In this document: one piece after another, positions 1-11,345 of the stretch
How positions within the stretch are numbered: position 1 is the stretch's first letter
How the letters are laid out: every line of letters begins with the position of its first letter
Assembly: GCF_019320115.1 (NCBI RefSeq)
Contig: NC_089595.1
Location: 113,228,461-113,292,460 of the forward strand
Direction: 5' to 3'
DNA length: 64,000 nt
Source: Miscanthus floridulus
Lineage: Eukaryota > Streptophyta > Magnoliopsida > Poales > Poaceae
Position numbers and translations under genes: made by a program
The notes under the pieces: generated by a model
Databases searched by the model: none
Seen by the model: only the letters and a program-made list of their open reading frames with translations
Told to the model about the DNA's origin: nothing

Positions 1-226
1 TCGAGTGCCTGAGCAGAATGTTGAGGTTGAAGGAATGGAACTTGAACCTGATTTGACCTATTCTGAATATCCTATCTAAGTTTTGGATCAGAAAGACCGT
101 GTCACACGAAGGAGAACAATCAAATTCTACAAGATACAATGGAATCAATATTCCGAAGAAGAAGCTACTTGGGAATCCGAAGATTACTTGCTAGAAAAGT
201 TTCTAGAGTTTCTTGCGTCAATATAG
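1..226 (+). pseudogene. Ty3/gypsy (Tekay-type) polyprotein C-terminus with chromodomain
   Basis: The frame that ends with the stop at 224-226 reads through an acidic linker and then a chromodomain-like segment: VTRRRTIKFYKIQW, then EEATWESEDYLLEKF. The aromatic residues and the EEATWE core are typical of the chromodomain fused to the integrase of plant chromoviruses. In the family this module tethers the preintegration complex to heterochromatin. A TAA at 77-79 interrupts the frame just before the chromodomain, so this copy looks dead. The rest of pol lies left of the window. It is followed at the usual distance by a polypurine tract and a 3' LTR, which confirms the end-of-pol position. Confidence 0.85.
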
Positions 227-372
227 AATCATGTTAGTTGTGCTCTGTCATTACAAATAGTGTTTTGTAAAGTGACCTTAGTTGTTTTATGGACATGTTT
301 TGAATGTGTTCACTCGACACATTTCCTTTTCCATTACTTACCCCCAGACTTTAAATCTCAGGACGAGATTTC

Positions 373-389
373 TTTTAGGGGGAAGGATT
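373..389 (+). other. Polypurine tract of Tekay element
   Basis: A purine run (TTAGGGGGAAGGAT) lies directly before the LTR start at 390. In the family it primes plus-strand DNA synthesis, and it marks the LTR boundary here. Confidence 0.75.
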
Positions 390-2322
390 GTAACACCTCG
401 GGTGTTTAAATACTAAAACCTGCCATGTCATCATATGCATTGCACATCATTCTGGTGTTAGTGAAAAATTTTATATGCATACACTAAAACAAGTTTACCT
501 TTATGTATATGTGTTGACTTGTATGGTTTGAATCAAGTTCAAAATTTTTGTATTGCTTTGGAATTTTCGAAAACCCTGATTTTCAGTATTTAAATTCTAC
601 CCTGAAAACCTAATTCAAAATCTAAGCACATTTTGGGGTTGAGCCTAAAAGCAAAAGTGTAGAGCTTGTCAAGTTGTACAAAGTTTGTATTTGGAGTTTT
701 CAAAGTTGTTATATAAATTTTGAAGTAATTTGAAAAGACGTAAATTCTCAAAGTGTCTCCTTTTGATTTCAAACTTGCATTTCAAAATGTAGACCGGATT
801 TGGGTATGGTTATAAAAGCAAAGTTGTAGAACTTTGAATTTGGAACAACTTTTATTTTTGGAGATTTTTGAGTTGCCACATAGATTTGGGAGTAATTTGG
901 GATTCAAAGTGAGTGGCAATTCTGTAATTTCGGTGAACAGTACCCGCGGACGACACCTCACCACCGGCGACCTTCCTTTGGCTTCCAAGCGCGCTCGTGG
1001 CCACGTTTGGCTTCGTGCTGCCATGGAGAAGGCTCCTACGTCGCCTCTTCATTCTTCCTGGCCGCATTTTAAAGCCTCCGACTTCGCCGTTCTTCTCTGT
1101 TTTCTCTGCTCTGCTTTTCCCGTCGCCTTTGTCGCTGCTCCGTTGAGCTGTGCCGTCGCCGTAGCGCATTCCTAGCCTCGGCAAAGCTTGCCACAGCTTC
1201 GCTTGCCCCTTGCGCACCCAGCTGACCCACCCTTGTAGCTTGACTTCGCTGGGAAACGTCGCTCGGTGCCTTTCTTCCTCGTGGCCGGCAGCGTCACCGG
1301 TGATCCCGCTTCACCGTGGCCGGAGCTCTGCGGTGAGCCTCTGCCCTTGCGAAGTGTTGTTCCATTTTCTCCATGTTGCCATGGTGCTTTGTGCCTCGTT
1401 GCTTGATCATTTCGTCCACCGCAGCCACCAAAATATCACCGTCGACGACAGCCTGCTCCGCCGTGTCTGCTCTCCTCGCCGACCCGCCTTTCTGTTGCTC
1501 GTCCAGTTCGGTCATCAACTCCAGCGTGTTTGGGGTGAGCTGCAGTTTCTTCCCAAGCAGTTTGTTTAAACCGTTGCCGGCCTTCCTTCGCTGGCGCATC
1601 GTTGCCGCACCGCCGTGTCCGCCATGGCCGGCATCGAGCTCGGTTTGAGCTATGACTGGTGCAATTCATGCCACTAATCGGTGCGCCTCGTGGTGGTGGT
1701 CACGTTGGTACCCTCGCCGTCGTCGTTGATCTCACCGGTGGCGAGAAATCGCCGGTCAATGCCCGATCGTCGTTGCTGCGCGCGGGAGCACTGTGCTGAC
1801 GAGTGGGGTCACCCTGTCAGTGACTGTGTTGTTTGAAAATGGAATTTTTCTTTTCAGAAATGCATGAATAGTGCTATGCTTTGTTATTTTTGTATAGAAT
1901 TAATTAGAGCTCCAAAAATTATGAAAATTTTTGTGTGACCTCTCTGAGGTGTAAACTATTTAGGAAAAATATTAAATGTTGATTTTCATTACATTTTGAA
2001 TGTGCTAAAAATTGCTCTAATTAATTAATAAATGAGCTTCCATGATTTTTCTAGGCTTTATTATTTCTCCAACAATTATGAAAATTGTTTTTCCACTTAG
2101 TTATCATATGATGAGTCTTCACAAAAATTTTGAGCTAAATTGGAAGAAATTGATTTATTTCATAATTTTGAATTAAATATTTAATTCATAAAAGAAAATA
2201 GTGAACCTTAATGACTTAGGTTTTGTTTGAGTTTTGGATTGAGGGATGACCTTGAGTCATTAGTATAAAATAATTCGTGATACTTAAAGTAAGTGTTTGA
2301 GTTTATAAAAAGATTTAGTTAG

Positions 2323-2604
2323 TTGTTGGTTTGCAACTGTACCACGAAGGAAAGTTGTATTCTAGTTATTAATTTCTGCACCCATCGTCAAGCATCATGT
2401 TTTATATCTCGCATCATATTAAACATGGCATTGTTACTATGTGTAGTGAACGAAAGCGAGAACGTGGTAGTCAATCAAGTTGTTGAGGACGTTAATCCAT
2501 CTGTTGAGATTGGATTTGATACATGTGGAACGTCTACGGAACCTGATTATTCCGACAACCAAGGCAAGCCCCGGATGCATTTAAACCTACCTTGTATTTT
2601 ATAA
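2323..2604 (+). other. Short acidic ORF inside Tekay LTR, copy 1
   Basis: This is an open frame of 93 codons with an acidic second half (VVEDVNPSVE, then STEPDYSDNQGKP). The inverted LTR has an ORF at the equivalent place (5053-5406, minus strand) that is also acidic and also ends in an xxQGKP motif in the same phase. That suggests a retained coding segment rather than chance. There is no known domain and no function is claimed. It could equally be a chance ORF in a long LTR. Confidence 0.3.
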
Positions 2605-3638
2605 ATTTATATCACTTTTGCTTTTCTATACTGCATTAAGTGATTAGGAGTTGAGTGAAAACCTAATTGGTGCATTACCAACCTTGTTTTTCAATATCAA
2701 TCTTGATACCTGTTTCAATTCGAGAATACTTATTTATGCTTAGCCATGCTTAGAACGGTATAAGTCGGGTGATCACCGGTCACCTGCGAGATATAAATGG
2801 TCTCTTGGATATGACTGGTTATTTATGTTATCATGAGATATGCGCATGTGGAGTAATAAATCTAGATCGGGCGGACTTGGTGTATGAGAGCCATAAGACA
2901 TGGAGGTCTTGTGAGCGGGTTCTTTCCGCCTGTGTCGATTAAGGCACGTCCGTTGTTGAATTTCATGAGGTGAGACTTTGTAGTACCGATCACATACTCC
3001 GGTAAGCCTTAACTTGGTTATTCTATTACGAGAATGGCTACTCGCGCACTGGGAGTGGAGAGATGGCGAGAGTAGTGTGTACCCACATGGCAATGGGCTG
3101 GATTGGTGGAGTACTGTATTCTCGGGTGGCGTGGACCCGTTCTTATTTTAGAGGATCTAAGGGTGGGTTGGTATATGTAGGTCGGGGACCTACATATGTC
3201 GTGTGGTTGGGAATCCCCAGCTAGGTTATAATCGGTTTGAATCGTCGTTGCTCCTCGGTTATGGAGACTCAACTCACTGTTAATAACTGGAACTTGAGCT
3301 GGTTTTGAGAAAGAGTTTGATATGAAGTTCATGATCTCATTATGGACCATGGTAGATTCATATATGATTTTGAGATAGATTTACATGTTGAATAAAAGAA
3401 TCTTGTTAGAAAGCTTTTACGCAAAAGAACTTCGTTTATTGCTAAAGCCATACCTTGAATCTCTGAGCCTGCATTCCTGAGTCGGATTAGTTTTATTTCG
3501 GTTAAGTCTTATTGAGTACTTTTGTACTCAGGGTTTGTTGACCCTTGTTGCAGGTGAGCCTCATGAGCAGGTCTGCTTTGGACCGTGCTGCATGACTCTT
3601 GTTCAAATCGATGATGATAAGTAACTATGTGACCCTTG

Positions 3639-3643
3639 GGTAG
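3639..3643. repeat. Target-site duplication of inverted LTR (left)
   Basis: GGTAG here pairs with GGCAG at 7639-7643. One mismatch suggests an old insertion. The broken host LTR reads continuously when the insert is removed. Confidence 0.65.
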
Positions 3644-6600
3644 TGTAACAGAACCGACCAATTATACGAGATTAAGTAAGGAAATCTTCCGCCGAAGTAG
3701 ATAATTTAGCAAACTTAAGCCCGTATAACCCGGTAGTCTGTGAAACCACGAAGGATTTCAAACCAATCGACATACAAACCAAGATTGTACAAGTTTAGCA
3801 AGTACCGTCACATGTTACATAAAGTTCGCAATAACAGTTGGATACATCAGAGTTTAGAATATAAAGTTATTACAAACCAAGTTCAAACTGAAATAGCGGA
3901 AGCAAATAGTTTTAAAGCCACACACACACTTTTGGTTCAGATATAGTGCCAATAGGCAGTCATCTCCAACAAAAGCATCAGATGAGAGATACGGAGTGAC
4001 CATTGTCCTTGGTCCTAGTTGTCACCCATCGCCGGGTACAGGCAGTTAATGCAATAGCCGTAGTACATTTGACCATTTGCAACAACAATGAGAACAATGC
4101 CCTGAGTACGAGAAGGTACTCAGTTAGACTTACTCATCTTAAACCAAAATAAAGTGACACCAAGGATTATGCAAGGCTTTCTTTAGTGGGCTAGCTGACT
4201 TGTTTGCGAAAAGCATAAGCTATCATGAAGAAACCATTTTAAGTACTTTGCATCATCTTTATTATGACCTATCCATCTAGGTAAGCACCTGTACTATAGC
4301 AATCACTTGATTAACCAATAACATCCAGTTACCAACTTAGATTTAGCATATTCCATACCATCCAGATAACCATCATTGTTCCATAATAATTACTACGATG
4401 CCGTAGCTCGAGTCAAGTGCTCACTATCCATGAGCGATGGCGATTCAAATCGATTCCTAACCAGCTGGTGTTTTATTCCTCACACAAACCACACTCACTG
4501 ATCAAGTGAGCTACAGATCACCAATGACACTTTCCAAGTAGCCGCAGGATAACAGCCAGGACCGCACTACCCAGGGACCGCCCGACTACCAGGACGCACC
4601 TTGGGCTCACTCTTCGCGTCCCCGTCATACCCCCTTCAGCACCAGTCTACCAATCTGGGTTTATCCTGGCTCGAATAGTGTCACAAGCTTTGCGGTCGAA
4701 AGGTACTTTATTCGACCAGCTAAATATGAGGCATGCGTTCAACATGACAAGAGGGACGAGCAATGATCGGTCCTTAATCGACACAGATAGAAATTAATAG
4801 CACCCCAGAACCCTGTCTGGTTGCCTCCAACTTTTTCCATCCGGTCTCCAATTATCCATCACACATGGTTAATTCCAGGATATCATTTTTTCCATAGCTA
4901 AATTCTTCTAGTAACTACCTATAATGTAGGTGATCGGATATCACCAATCGCTACCGGTCTAAGCAAGGCTAAGCAATTATTCGATCCTGACCTAACAGGG
5001 TAAAAGGTAATAAGGTAGGCAAGGATAGTAATAAATGCATCAACGGTTTCAATCAACTCCTACAACTTAATGCAACAATATATAACTCATATCTATAGAA
5101 AGAATTGCTTTTATAAAGTAGGAGACTTATAATGCTCCAGGGCTTGCCTTGTTCGAACGAACTAGGTTGATGATCCACGCACTCGGGCAAGTCCTCGCCT
5201 GGTTCCTCTTCCTCTGGCACCTCCTGTGCCTGGACTTCTTGTGAATCTGTCCCGGTCTGCTCTTCCTGAACTACTGCTAGCAACTCCTCCTGTGATCCTG
5301 TATGATGCAGATGTATGAGTGCTAATGCATAGGTACATCGAAGAGATGACATGTAATGATCATGATGCATGAAATGTAGATGAACATGTTTAACTTTATC
5401 GGACATAGTAGAAGTAAAGCCTTTCTACAAGGTAGCCAATATCATCCAAGAACATGTACTACCATACTACTACAACCACTGTACTAACATGCCAAGTCAC
5501 CACAACAATCTAAGATGCTTCAAAGATACACCAAAGCAAACATTATTAACTAATCAGGCATTAAAGAAGATTTGTTTATTTCATTTTAAACTAGGACTAC
5601 AACAGCAACATATATTTTTGGTGCTCATAAAAATCTGAGAAAATCATAGTAGCATAGTACTACTCTAAGTAGACTACCATAAAATTTTCATGGCAATTGG
5701 ATAAGTAAAATAGCCTACACAAAAATGACAAGCCATGGTTGATAATTAAGCATGAAAATACTTTGTACTATAAAAAGTGTCAAACAACAGATTTGGTATT
5801 TTTCCCCTGATCTACATAGTATAAAATCACTGTACAAAAAGTTTCACCTACCTGTATTATTCATATTTTTAGCCCTAGAAATTTTACAAGAAATCAACAA
5901 TTAATACACATAGCATACCTAGCCATATCTTTCCACATAACATGTATGTTATATATTTTTAACAGAAAGTACATCACCTCAATAGATCAACAAAATTAGA
6001 ACCATATTTTTCTGACCTATATTCTATTTACTATACATTTTCCAAGAAATCAACATTTATTCAATTTAAATAAAGCTACACAGAAAAGTATCATAAATTT
6101 GACATGCAATATTTTTAACAGATAGATCTAGTCACAAGAAAGCTAGCAAAACTTATTTCAACAAATTTGGAGATATTTTGAGCAAGTTATGACTTTTTGG
6201 AAGCATTTAATATTTTCTGGAAAATCATTTCCTAAATCCTTTTAAAAACCAACCGATGAAAACGCTGGATGCACCCGGTGCTTTGCACCCAGACCCGAGT
6301 CAGGGCGCTGATGAGCGGGGCCCCGCGGGTCAACGGCCCCCACCTGTCGGTCAGACAGAAACAGGGGCGGAGCTGACCGGTCGGCTCTCGCCGACGGTGA
6401 GCTAGCCGGCGGTGCGGTTACCACCAACAGCTCACCCACGACAAGGCGAACACGGTGCACCAAGAGAAGGCACTAGAGGAGCTCAGAAGTGAGCTTGACG
6501 GCGCGCATGGCGGAGCGGTGGCGCTGCTTGTCGGCGGTACGCCGACTCCGGCCATGGTAGGGCATGGGGAGGCGCGCACGAGATTCGCGAGGGCAAGGCG

Positions 6601-7638
6601 GTGCTCACGCGCGTGAAAGGAAGGAGAGAGGTGGAGTGGAGAGGGGCTGTCCATGGGAGCGGAGCTCTCCGGTGAGCTCGGCCGTGTTCCGGCGAGCGAT
6701 TCTCGAGGAAGGGGAGCTTACCACGGCAAAGCGACACGAGCACGAGGTGCGCAAGGTGGAGGCGGTGCTTAGGGCAAGACGGAGCTTGCCCTGGCGAACG
6801 GGAGCGGCCGGAACAGCCAACGCCAGCGATGGCGCTTGTGCGGGCGGTGGCGGGTGCATGCGCTGCTGCTGCTTGCGCTAGCGGGAGAGAGGAAGCAAAT
6901 GAGATGGAGGAGGGGGTGGCAGTCGTGGCGCAGCGGGTGCAGGCGCGACAGGAGGGGTGCGGGGCAGGCCAGCGATGCCGCGCGGCGAACTCACCGGCGC
7001 ATGGCCGCCACGCGGCGTGGGCGCTCTGGCGCCGATCGGGCATGGCGCGCGGGAGCAGGAGCACGGCGCAGAGGTAGGCCGGGCCGGCTTGCGGACTGGG
7101 CCACGAAGCGAGGCGTGAGGCCCACTAAGGAAGAAAAAGCATTTTTCAAATTATTTTCTATTCCTATTTCATTCAATGCAAATTTTGAGCAATTTCAAAG
7201 CAATTTCAAACTTTGGCCCAAAAATAAAAGTTGCTCAAAAATTTATTCTCTACAACTTTGCTTTTATGACCAAAGTCGAATCCCAAATAGATTTTGAACT
7301 ATAGATTTAAAGTAAATAAAATCCCAAAACCCTAATTTTGAAGAATTATTTTAAAAGCATAATTTGACAAAACTTTGAATATAAACTTTGCTCCAAATTG
7401 CATCCTAAATATTTCCAAGTTAATTTAGTGATCAAAACAAGTAATCATGGCATCCAAACATGAGCATGGCATTTCACATTATTTTAAACATAATGAATTT
7501 CAATCAATTTAAGCACCACATGAAATGATACTTCATTTCTTTCGAAATGAAATGCATGAATGATGCTTATGCATGAGGTGATGATGATTATGCTCATGGG
7601 ATGGAATGTTAATGCATGCTTAACACCGAGGTGTTACA
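3644..7638 (-). mobile_element. Solo Tekay-type LTR inserted in reverse into the first LTR
   Basis: The insert begins TGTAACAGAACCG and ends GAGGTGTTACA, so on the minus strand it opens TGTAACACCTC like the LTR at 390. Several internal blocks match LTR 1 in inverse orientation, for example AAAAGCAAAGTTGTAGA and AACTTTTATTTTTGG near 7210-7265. No internal retroviral domain is present, so it is a solo LTR of about 4.0 kb. The imperfect 5-bp duplication supports a real insertion. It makes a head-to-head pair with LTR 1, a potential long inverted repeat. The GC-rich block 6240-7130 corresponds to the GC-rich block of LTR 1. Confidence 0.8.
5053..5406 (-). other. Short acidic ORF inside Tekay LTR, copy 2
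   Basis: The minus-strand frame contains a Glu-rich stretch (QEVPEEEEPGEDLPE) followed by SSFEQGKPW. A possible splice acceptor (CATACAG) lies at the start of the acidic part. It is the positional counterpart of the ORF at 2323-2604 in the other LTR. No recognised domain. Confidence 0.35.
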
Positions 7639-7984
7639 GGCAGGGTACTTGTATTGTGTGTTTGTATTATGTTACTAACGTCACTCCACTACTATGGTTT
7701 GTAATACTTATCGAACTTAGTTTGTAAGGTTTGAAACAACTGGTTTGTAAACTAAGTTATTGTAAGACTTCCGCTATTTTACTCTGATGTAGATATTTGA
7801 ATAAATGTTGTAATACTGCAATGACTCTGTAATGGGATCCTGCTCAAAAATCATGGATGATTCGGGGTTCTCTGAGTACACCCGACAATTTTCTTAAGTT
7901 ACCGGGAACATATGCATAGTCGTCAGAGGTCATTGGACAGTGACAGGTGCATGTGGGCCCTATAATTTAGGAGATTCTGCCACA

Positions 7985-8208
7985 TCCTTGTTCTCTAGGA
8001 TGTCCCACTCGACATCATCGCCATCGTCATCATCGTCGTCGCTGTCGGTGTCCTCCCTCTGTTCCCGTGCCTGCAGCTTCCGCTACGTCTTCCTCTTCTT
8101 GCCCTCCTTTGCCTTCCTCAGCCACTTGCCCTTGGCATGATTCACCACCCTCACAGACAAATCCCTCGGCAACGGCGCCGGGTGATCCATGAAGATGAGG
8201 TCCCTCGA
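7985..8208 (-). pseudogene. Fragment of unrecognised ORF with basic then acidic stretches
   Basis: Read on the minus strand, one frame gives MDHPAPLPRDLSVRV, a Lys-rich segment (WLRKAKEGKKRKT), one stop, then a run of Asp (DTDSDDDDDDGDDVEWD). The composition looks coding rather than random. It is sandwiched between the Tekay LTR end and a copia LTR. I do not recognise the family. It is probably a transposon-derived protein remnant. Confidence 0.4.
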
Positions 8209-9004
8209 TGAAAGGTGCTTATGGGGTTTTGGTAATTGAGTGACAACCTAGGTGGACTAATTGTGTTTATGTAAGATACCCAGGTGATTAGTCCTTAGGT
8301 ACATATGTGTGAGCAACATATGCCATGAAGGTGAAAATGGCTTGGAGATGTTGCAAAGCTCACACATGTGATGATGAAGGAGCTCATTGCACATGAGATA
8401 TGACATTGAGTCATGTGATCAAGGTGGAGAAGATCAAGACAAGACTTGGCTTGATGGACCGGTTGCAAGCATGAAGGGCAAGTCGAAGGCTTTGGAGCGA
8501 TGGACCGTGTGGTGGTGAAGCTTGAGCAAGACTTGGCGCCGATGGACGAAAGCAACGGTGAAAAGCAAGTGAAGTCAAGATCGATGAACCAATATGGTCA
8601 CGTGATGATATGAAGTGGATCATATCATTGTTGATCGTGTTGGTGCATGTGTTGCATCAACATTAGAGGAGATGGAAAGGAATGTGCAAGGCAAAGGTAT
8701 AGCCTAGGGCATTTCATTTCATCGGTCATAGGTGTGTAGAGAAGTTTATGACCAAGTTTAGGATAGATGGCCGTACTATCAAGAGGGGCAAACTTGTTTG
8801 CATATCGGTCATCTAGTGCCACTCGAGTGATCTAACTTTGCATCATCGCTAGGATTGAGTGGCGTGACAAGTTGAGTGACTAATCCCTTGAAAATGTTTG
8901 TGAAAATATGCTAACACATGTGCACAAGGTGATACACTTGGTGGTTGGCACATTTGAGCAAGGGTGAAGAAGTTAGAGTTGAAAATGAGTTAGTCGCGTT
9001 GGTC

Positions 9005-9500
9005 ACAGAGTGACTGGACGCGTCCGGTATGGAGATCGGACACGTCCGATATGTGGTTTAGGACTAAACTGCACAGTGCGACCGGACACGTCCGGTCGCC
9101 ACACCGAACGCGTCCGGTATGAATCTGCATGGTCGGTGTTCGGTAGTGTAGTTGATCGGATGTTGGCAGCGTCCGGTCCGGAGTGACCGGGCGCGTCTGG
9201 TCGTCCGTGGGTGCTTACTATACTCGACCGGATGCTGAGGCTCAGCATCCAATCAGTTTCTAACTGACGCATCCGATCGGCCCTAGAGGATTACTAGACT
9301 CGACCGGACGCAGTGGCTCTGCGTCCGGTCATTTCGAACAGTGCGTTCAGTCGGACATATCAGAGAGCCGTTGGAGGCAACGGTGGGACACGTGGCGGTC
9401 AGGTAGCTATCAGACGTGTCCGGTATGGTGATCGAACACGTCCGATATTCACAACCGGTGCGTCCAGTGCTGCGTCCGATCAGTAGGACTGGAGTGTCCG
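9005..9500. repeat. Clustered CCGGACGCGTCCGG-type palindromes in copia LTR U3
   Basis: Roughly ten variants of ACCGGACRCGTCCGGT or its halves occur between about 9010 and 9500, upstream of the TATA box at 9555. They are rich in CpG. The copia derivative at 45460-47140 has degenerate forms of the same motif (46230-46490), so this is a family character. Confidence 0.7.
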
Positions 9501-9554
9501 GTCGTCCCGACTTTTGCCCAGTGAAGGGGTAACGGCTCTATTTGTTCGTGGGGT

Positions 9555-9562
9555 TATAAATA
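9555..9562 (+). promoter_or_regulatory. TATA box of copia LTR
   Basis: TATAAATA lies downstream of the palindrome cluster and upstream of the conserved LTR leader. This fits the U3/R boundary of this family. Confidence 0.6.
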
Positions 9563-10080
9563 GAAGCCATGGTTGGCCTTAGGCCAGAAGGCTGAGCACA
9601 CTAGAGCCTTGGTGGCTTGTGTAGTAGTGCTTGGGAGCCCTCTATCTCACATATACTTGATAGTGATCATTCGATTGTGTGAGAGAGCGATTCTAGTGCG
9701 ATTGCATCGTGAGGTTGCATCAAGTGGCACTAGGTGATCGAGTTGCAAGCCAGTGGTGCTTATTACTCTTGGAGGTTGCCACCTCCTAGACGGCTTGGTG
9801 GTGGTCTCCGTTGAAGCCCGCAAGAAGCTTGTGCGGTGCTCCGAGAAGGGCTTTGTGAGGGGCATTATTCTCGCCCTACGGGAGCCGCGAAGAGCAACTC
9901 TAGTTGAGCGTGTCATTGAGCTACCCTCACTTCTGGGGTAGGTTCTTGTGGCGCCCGACGTGCAGGCTTGGCGGGTGATGCCAATTTACCGCCGAACCAC
10001 CAAGTGAGCGGTCGACACAATGGGGACTAACGTGTTGGCAAACATGTGAACCTCGGGAGAAAAATCATCGTGTCAACCTC

Positions 10081-10249
10081 AATATGACAACAAGAGCTAG
10101 CAATGGACTTCCAATTGATATCAAGCACAAGTTTATGATATTGATTGATAATCTTTAACTTGGTATATCAAAAATTTTGATAATCTTTAACTTGGTATAT
10201 CGATTGCCTCCTTGATGCGTTGCGTGATCTTGGAGTTGGGGAGTGCCCT
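10081..10249 (+). repeat. Shuffled copia 3' interior fragment with internal duplication
   Basis: The block beginning AATATGACAACAAGAGCTAG matches 28193-28255 of the full copia element. The block TGATAATCTTTAACTTGG, which precedes it there, follows it here and occurs twice. The two copies therefore sample a repeated region in different phase. Confidence 0.65.
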
Positions 10250-10785
10250 GTAACAGAACCGTCCAATTTATAAGAGCACAAGTACAATAGCAACCACCGA
10301 GGCAGTCAAACCATCACACTTGAGCCCATATAAATCCGGTAGTCCGTCGAGTATCACGAAGGATCTCGAATCAACCAACATACAAGCCAAGATCGTACAT
10401 GATTCAACATACAGGCCACATGTTACAACAAGTTCACAAATAGTTTTTCATACATCGAAGTTCCAACATAGTTATTACAACATCAGTTTAGTAGTAGCGG
10501 AAGCAACATAGTTCTGAATGACATCAACAATAGTTTAGATACATAGCCAGTTTTCACAGTCATCTCCAACAAAAGCACAAGGGTGAGATGATATATAGAA
10601 TGACCATGCCCATGGTCCTATTCCTCATCCACTTTAGGAGCAAAGCAGTGCTTACAATAGCCGTGGTACATCATGTTATCTACAACAATAGGGAAATAAA
10701 CCCTGAGTATGAGAAGGTACTTATCTAGACTTACCTGTCATAAACAAAAAATAAGAGACACCAAGGATCATGCATGGCTCCAGTG
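10250..10785 (-). mobile_element. Terminal fragment of a third Tekay-type LTR
   Basis: It opens TGTAACAGAACCG and matches the start of the inverted LTR at 3644, including blocks at CCGGTAGTC and ACCAAGGAT. Similarity stops near 10785, where a different LTR begins. Only about 0.5 kb remains. Confidence 0.7.
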
Positions 10786-11345
10786 ACGGACAGAGCCGCG
10801 ACATGGAGCTGTCCCTATTGATGTCTATAGGGTCAGCGGGACCCGCGTGAAGGAAAAGGACCCGGTGATCCTGGAGGACTTCTTCTCCTTCTCATTCTCC
10901 TCTTTTCCCTCCACTATAACCTGTGCTTTCCCTTGGCCTATAAAAGGGAAAGCAGGGTGTCCCATGAAGGGGACTCAAACCCATCAAACCCCGAACCAAT
11001 CAAAACACACAAGCACACAGCCAGGAAGTGACCGAGCTTTCGGCACCCGTTCGCTCCTATCACCAGTGACTTGGGACATGTCCCTCTCTCGATCGTTTGT
11101 AACCCCTACTATGAACTTTCAGTGCTAGTAACACGAGCAACAGCAACGAACTGGACATAGGGACATTCTGCCCAACCAGTATAAACCTCATGTCCTCTTA
11201 GCACACCATCCGGACCAGACGTGCAATATTAGAAATTTACTAGTCGGTGGCAACTCGAAACACCGACATCCGCCTCTCATCGTTGGCACTGACCTCAACC
11301 GTCTCATCAGAGGAGCGGACCATCGTCACTCGCTGGCGTCCGGTT
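10786..11345 (+). mobile_element. Probable Ty3/gypsy LTR fragment with TATA box
   Basis: CCTATAAAAGGG (TATAAAA at 10939-10945), then the GTGTCCCATGAAGG leader, a GTAACCCCTACTATGAAC segment and the phrase CAGTATAAACCTC resemble LTRs of grass Tat-lineage gypsy elements. The ends are unclear because the flanks are other fragments. The lineage is inferred from resemblance only. Confidence 0.45.

Larger units (their letters stand above)
390..7984 (+). mobile_element. Tekay-type 3' LTR, split by an inverted LTR
   Basis: The LTR opens with TGTAACACCTCGG right after the polypurine tract. It runs to 3643, is interrupted by the insertion 3644-7638, and resumes at 7639, ending with TTCTGCCACA at 7984. 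Without the insertion it is about 3.6 kb, long but normal for Tekay LTRs. The end assignment rests on similarity to the end of the inserted LTR (AATTGGTCGGTTCTGTTACA read in reverse). The 5' LTR of this element lies outside the window, so no target duplication can be checked for it. The interior at about 930-1790 is GC-rich and gives many long shadow ORFs, none of which looks like a real gene. Confidence 0.8.
8209..10080 (+). mobile_element. Truncated SIRE/Maximus-type copia LTR
   Basis: It starts TGAAAGGTGCTTATGGGG, followed by the family-typical phrase about TTTTGGTAATTGAGTGACAA. It contains CGTCCGGT palindromes, a TATA box at 9555-9562 and the typical transcribed region after it. The expected LTR end (CTTTCA type) is missing. 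The sequence instead passes at about 10080 into copia 3' interior sequence, so the LTR is truncated on its 3' side. Confidence 0.7.

Noticed and set aside
6242..7297. Cluster of ORFs up to 193 codons on both strands
   Set aside because: They lie in the GC-rich part of an LTR whose counterpart at 940-1700 is not conserved at the protein level.
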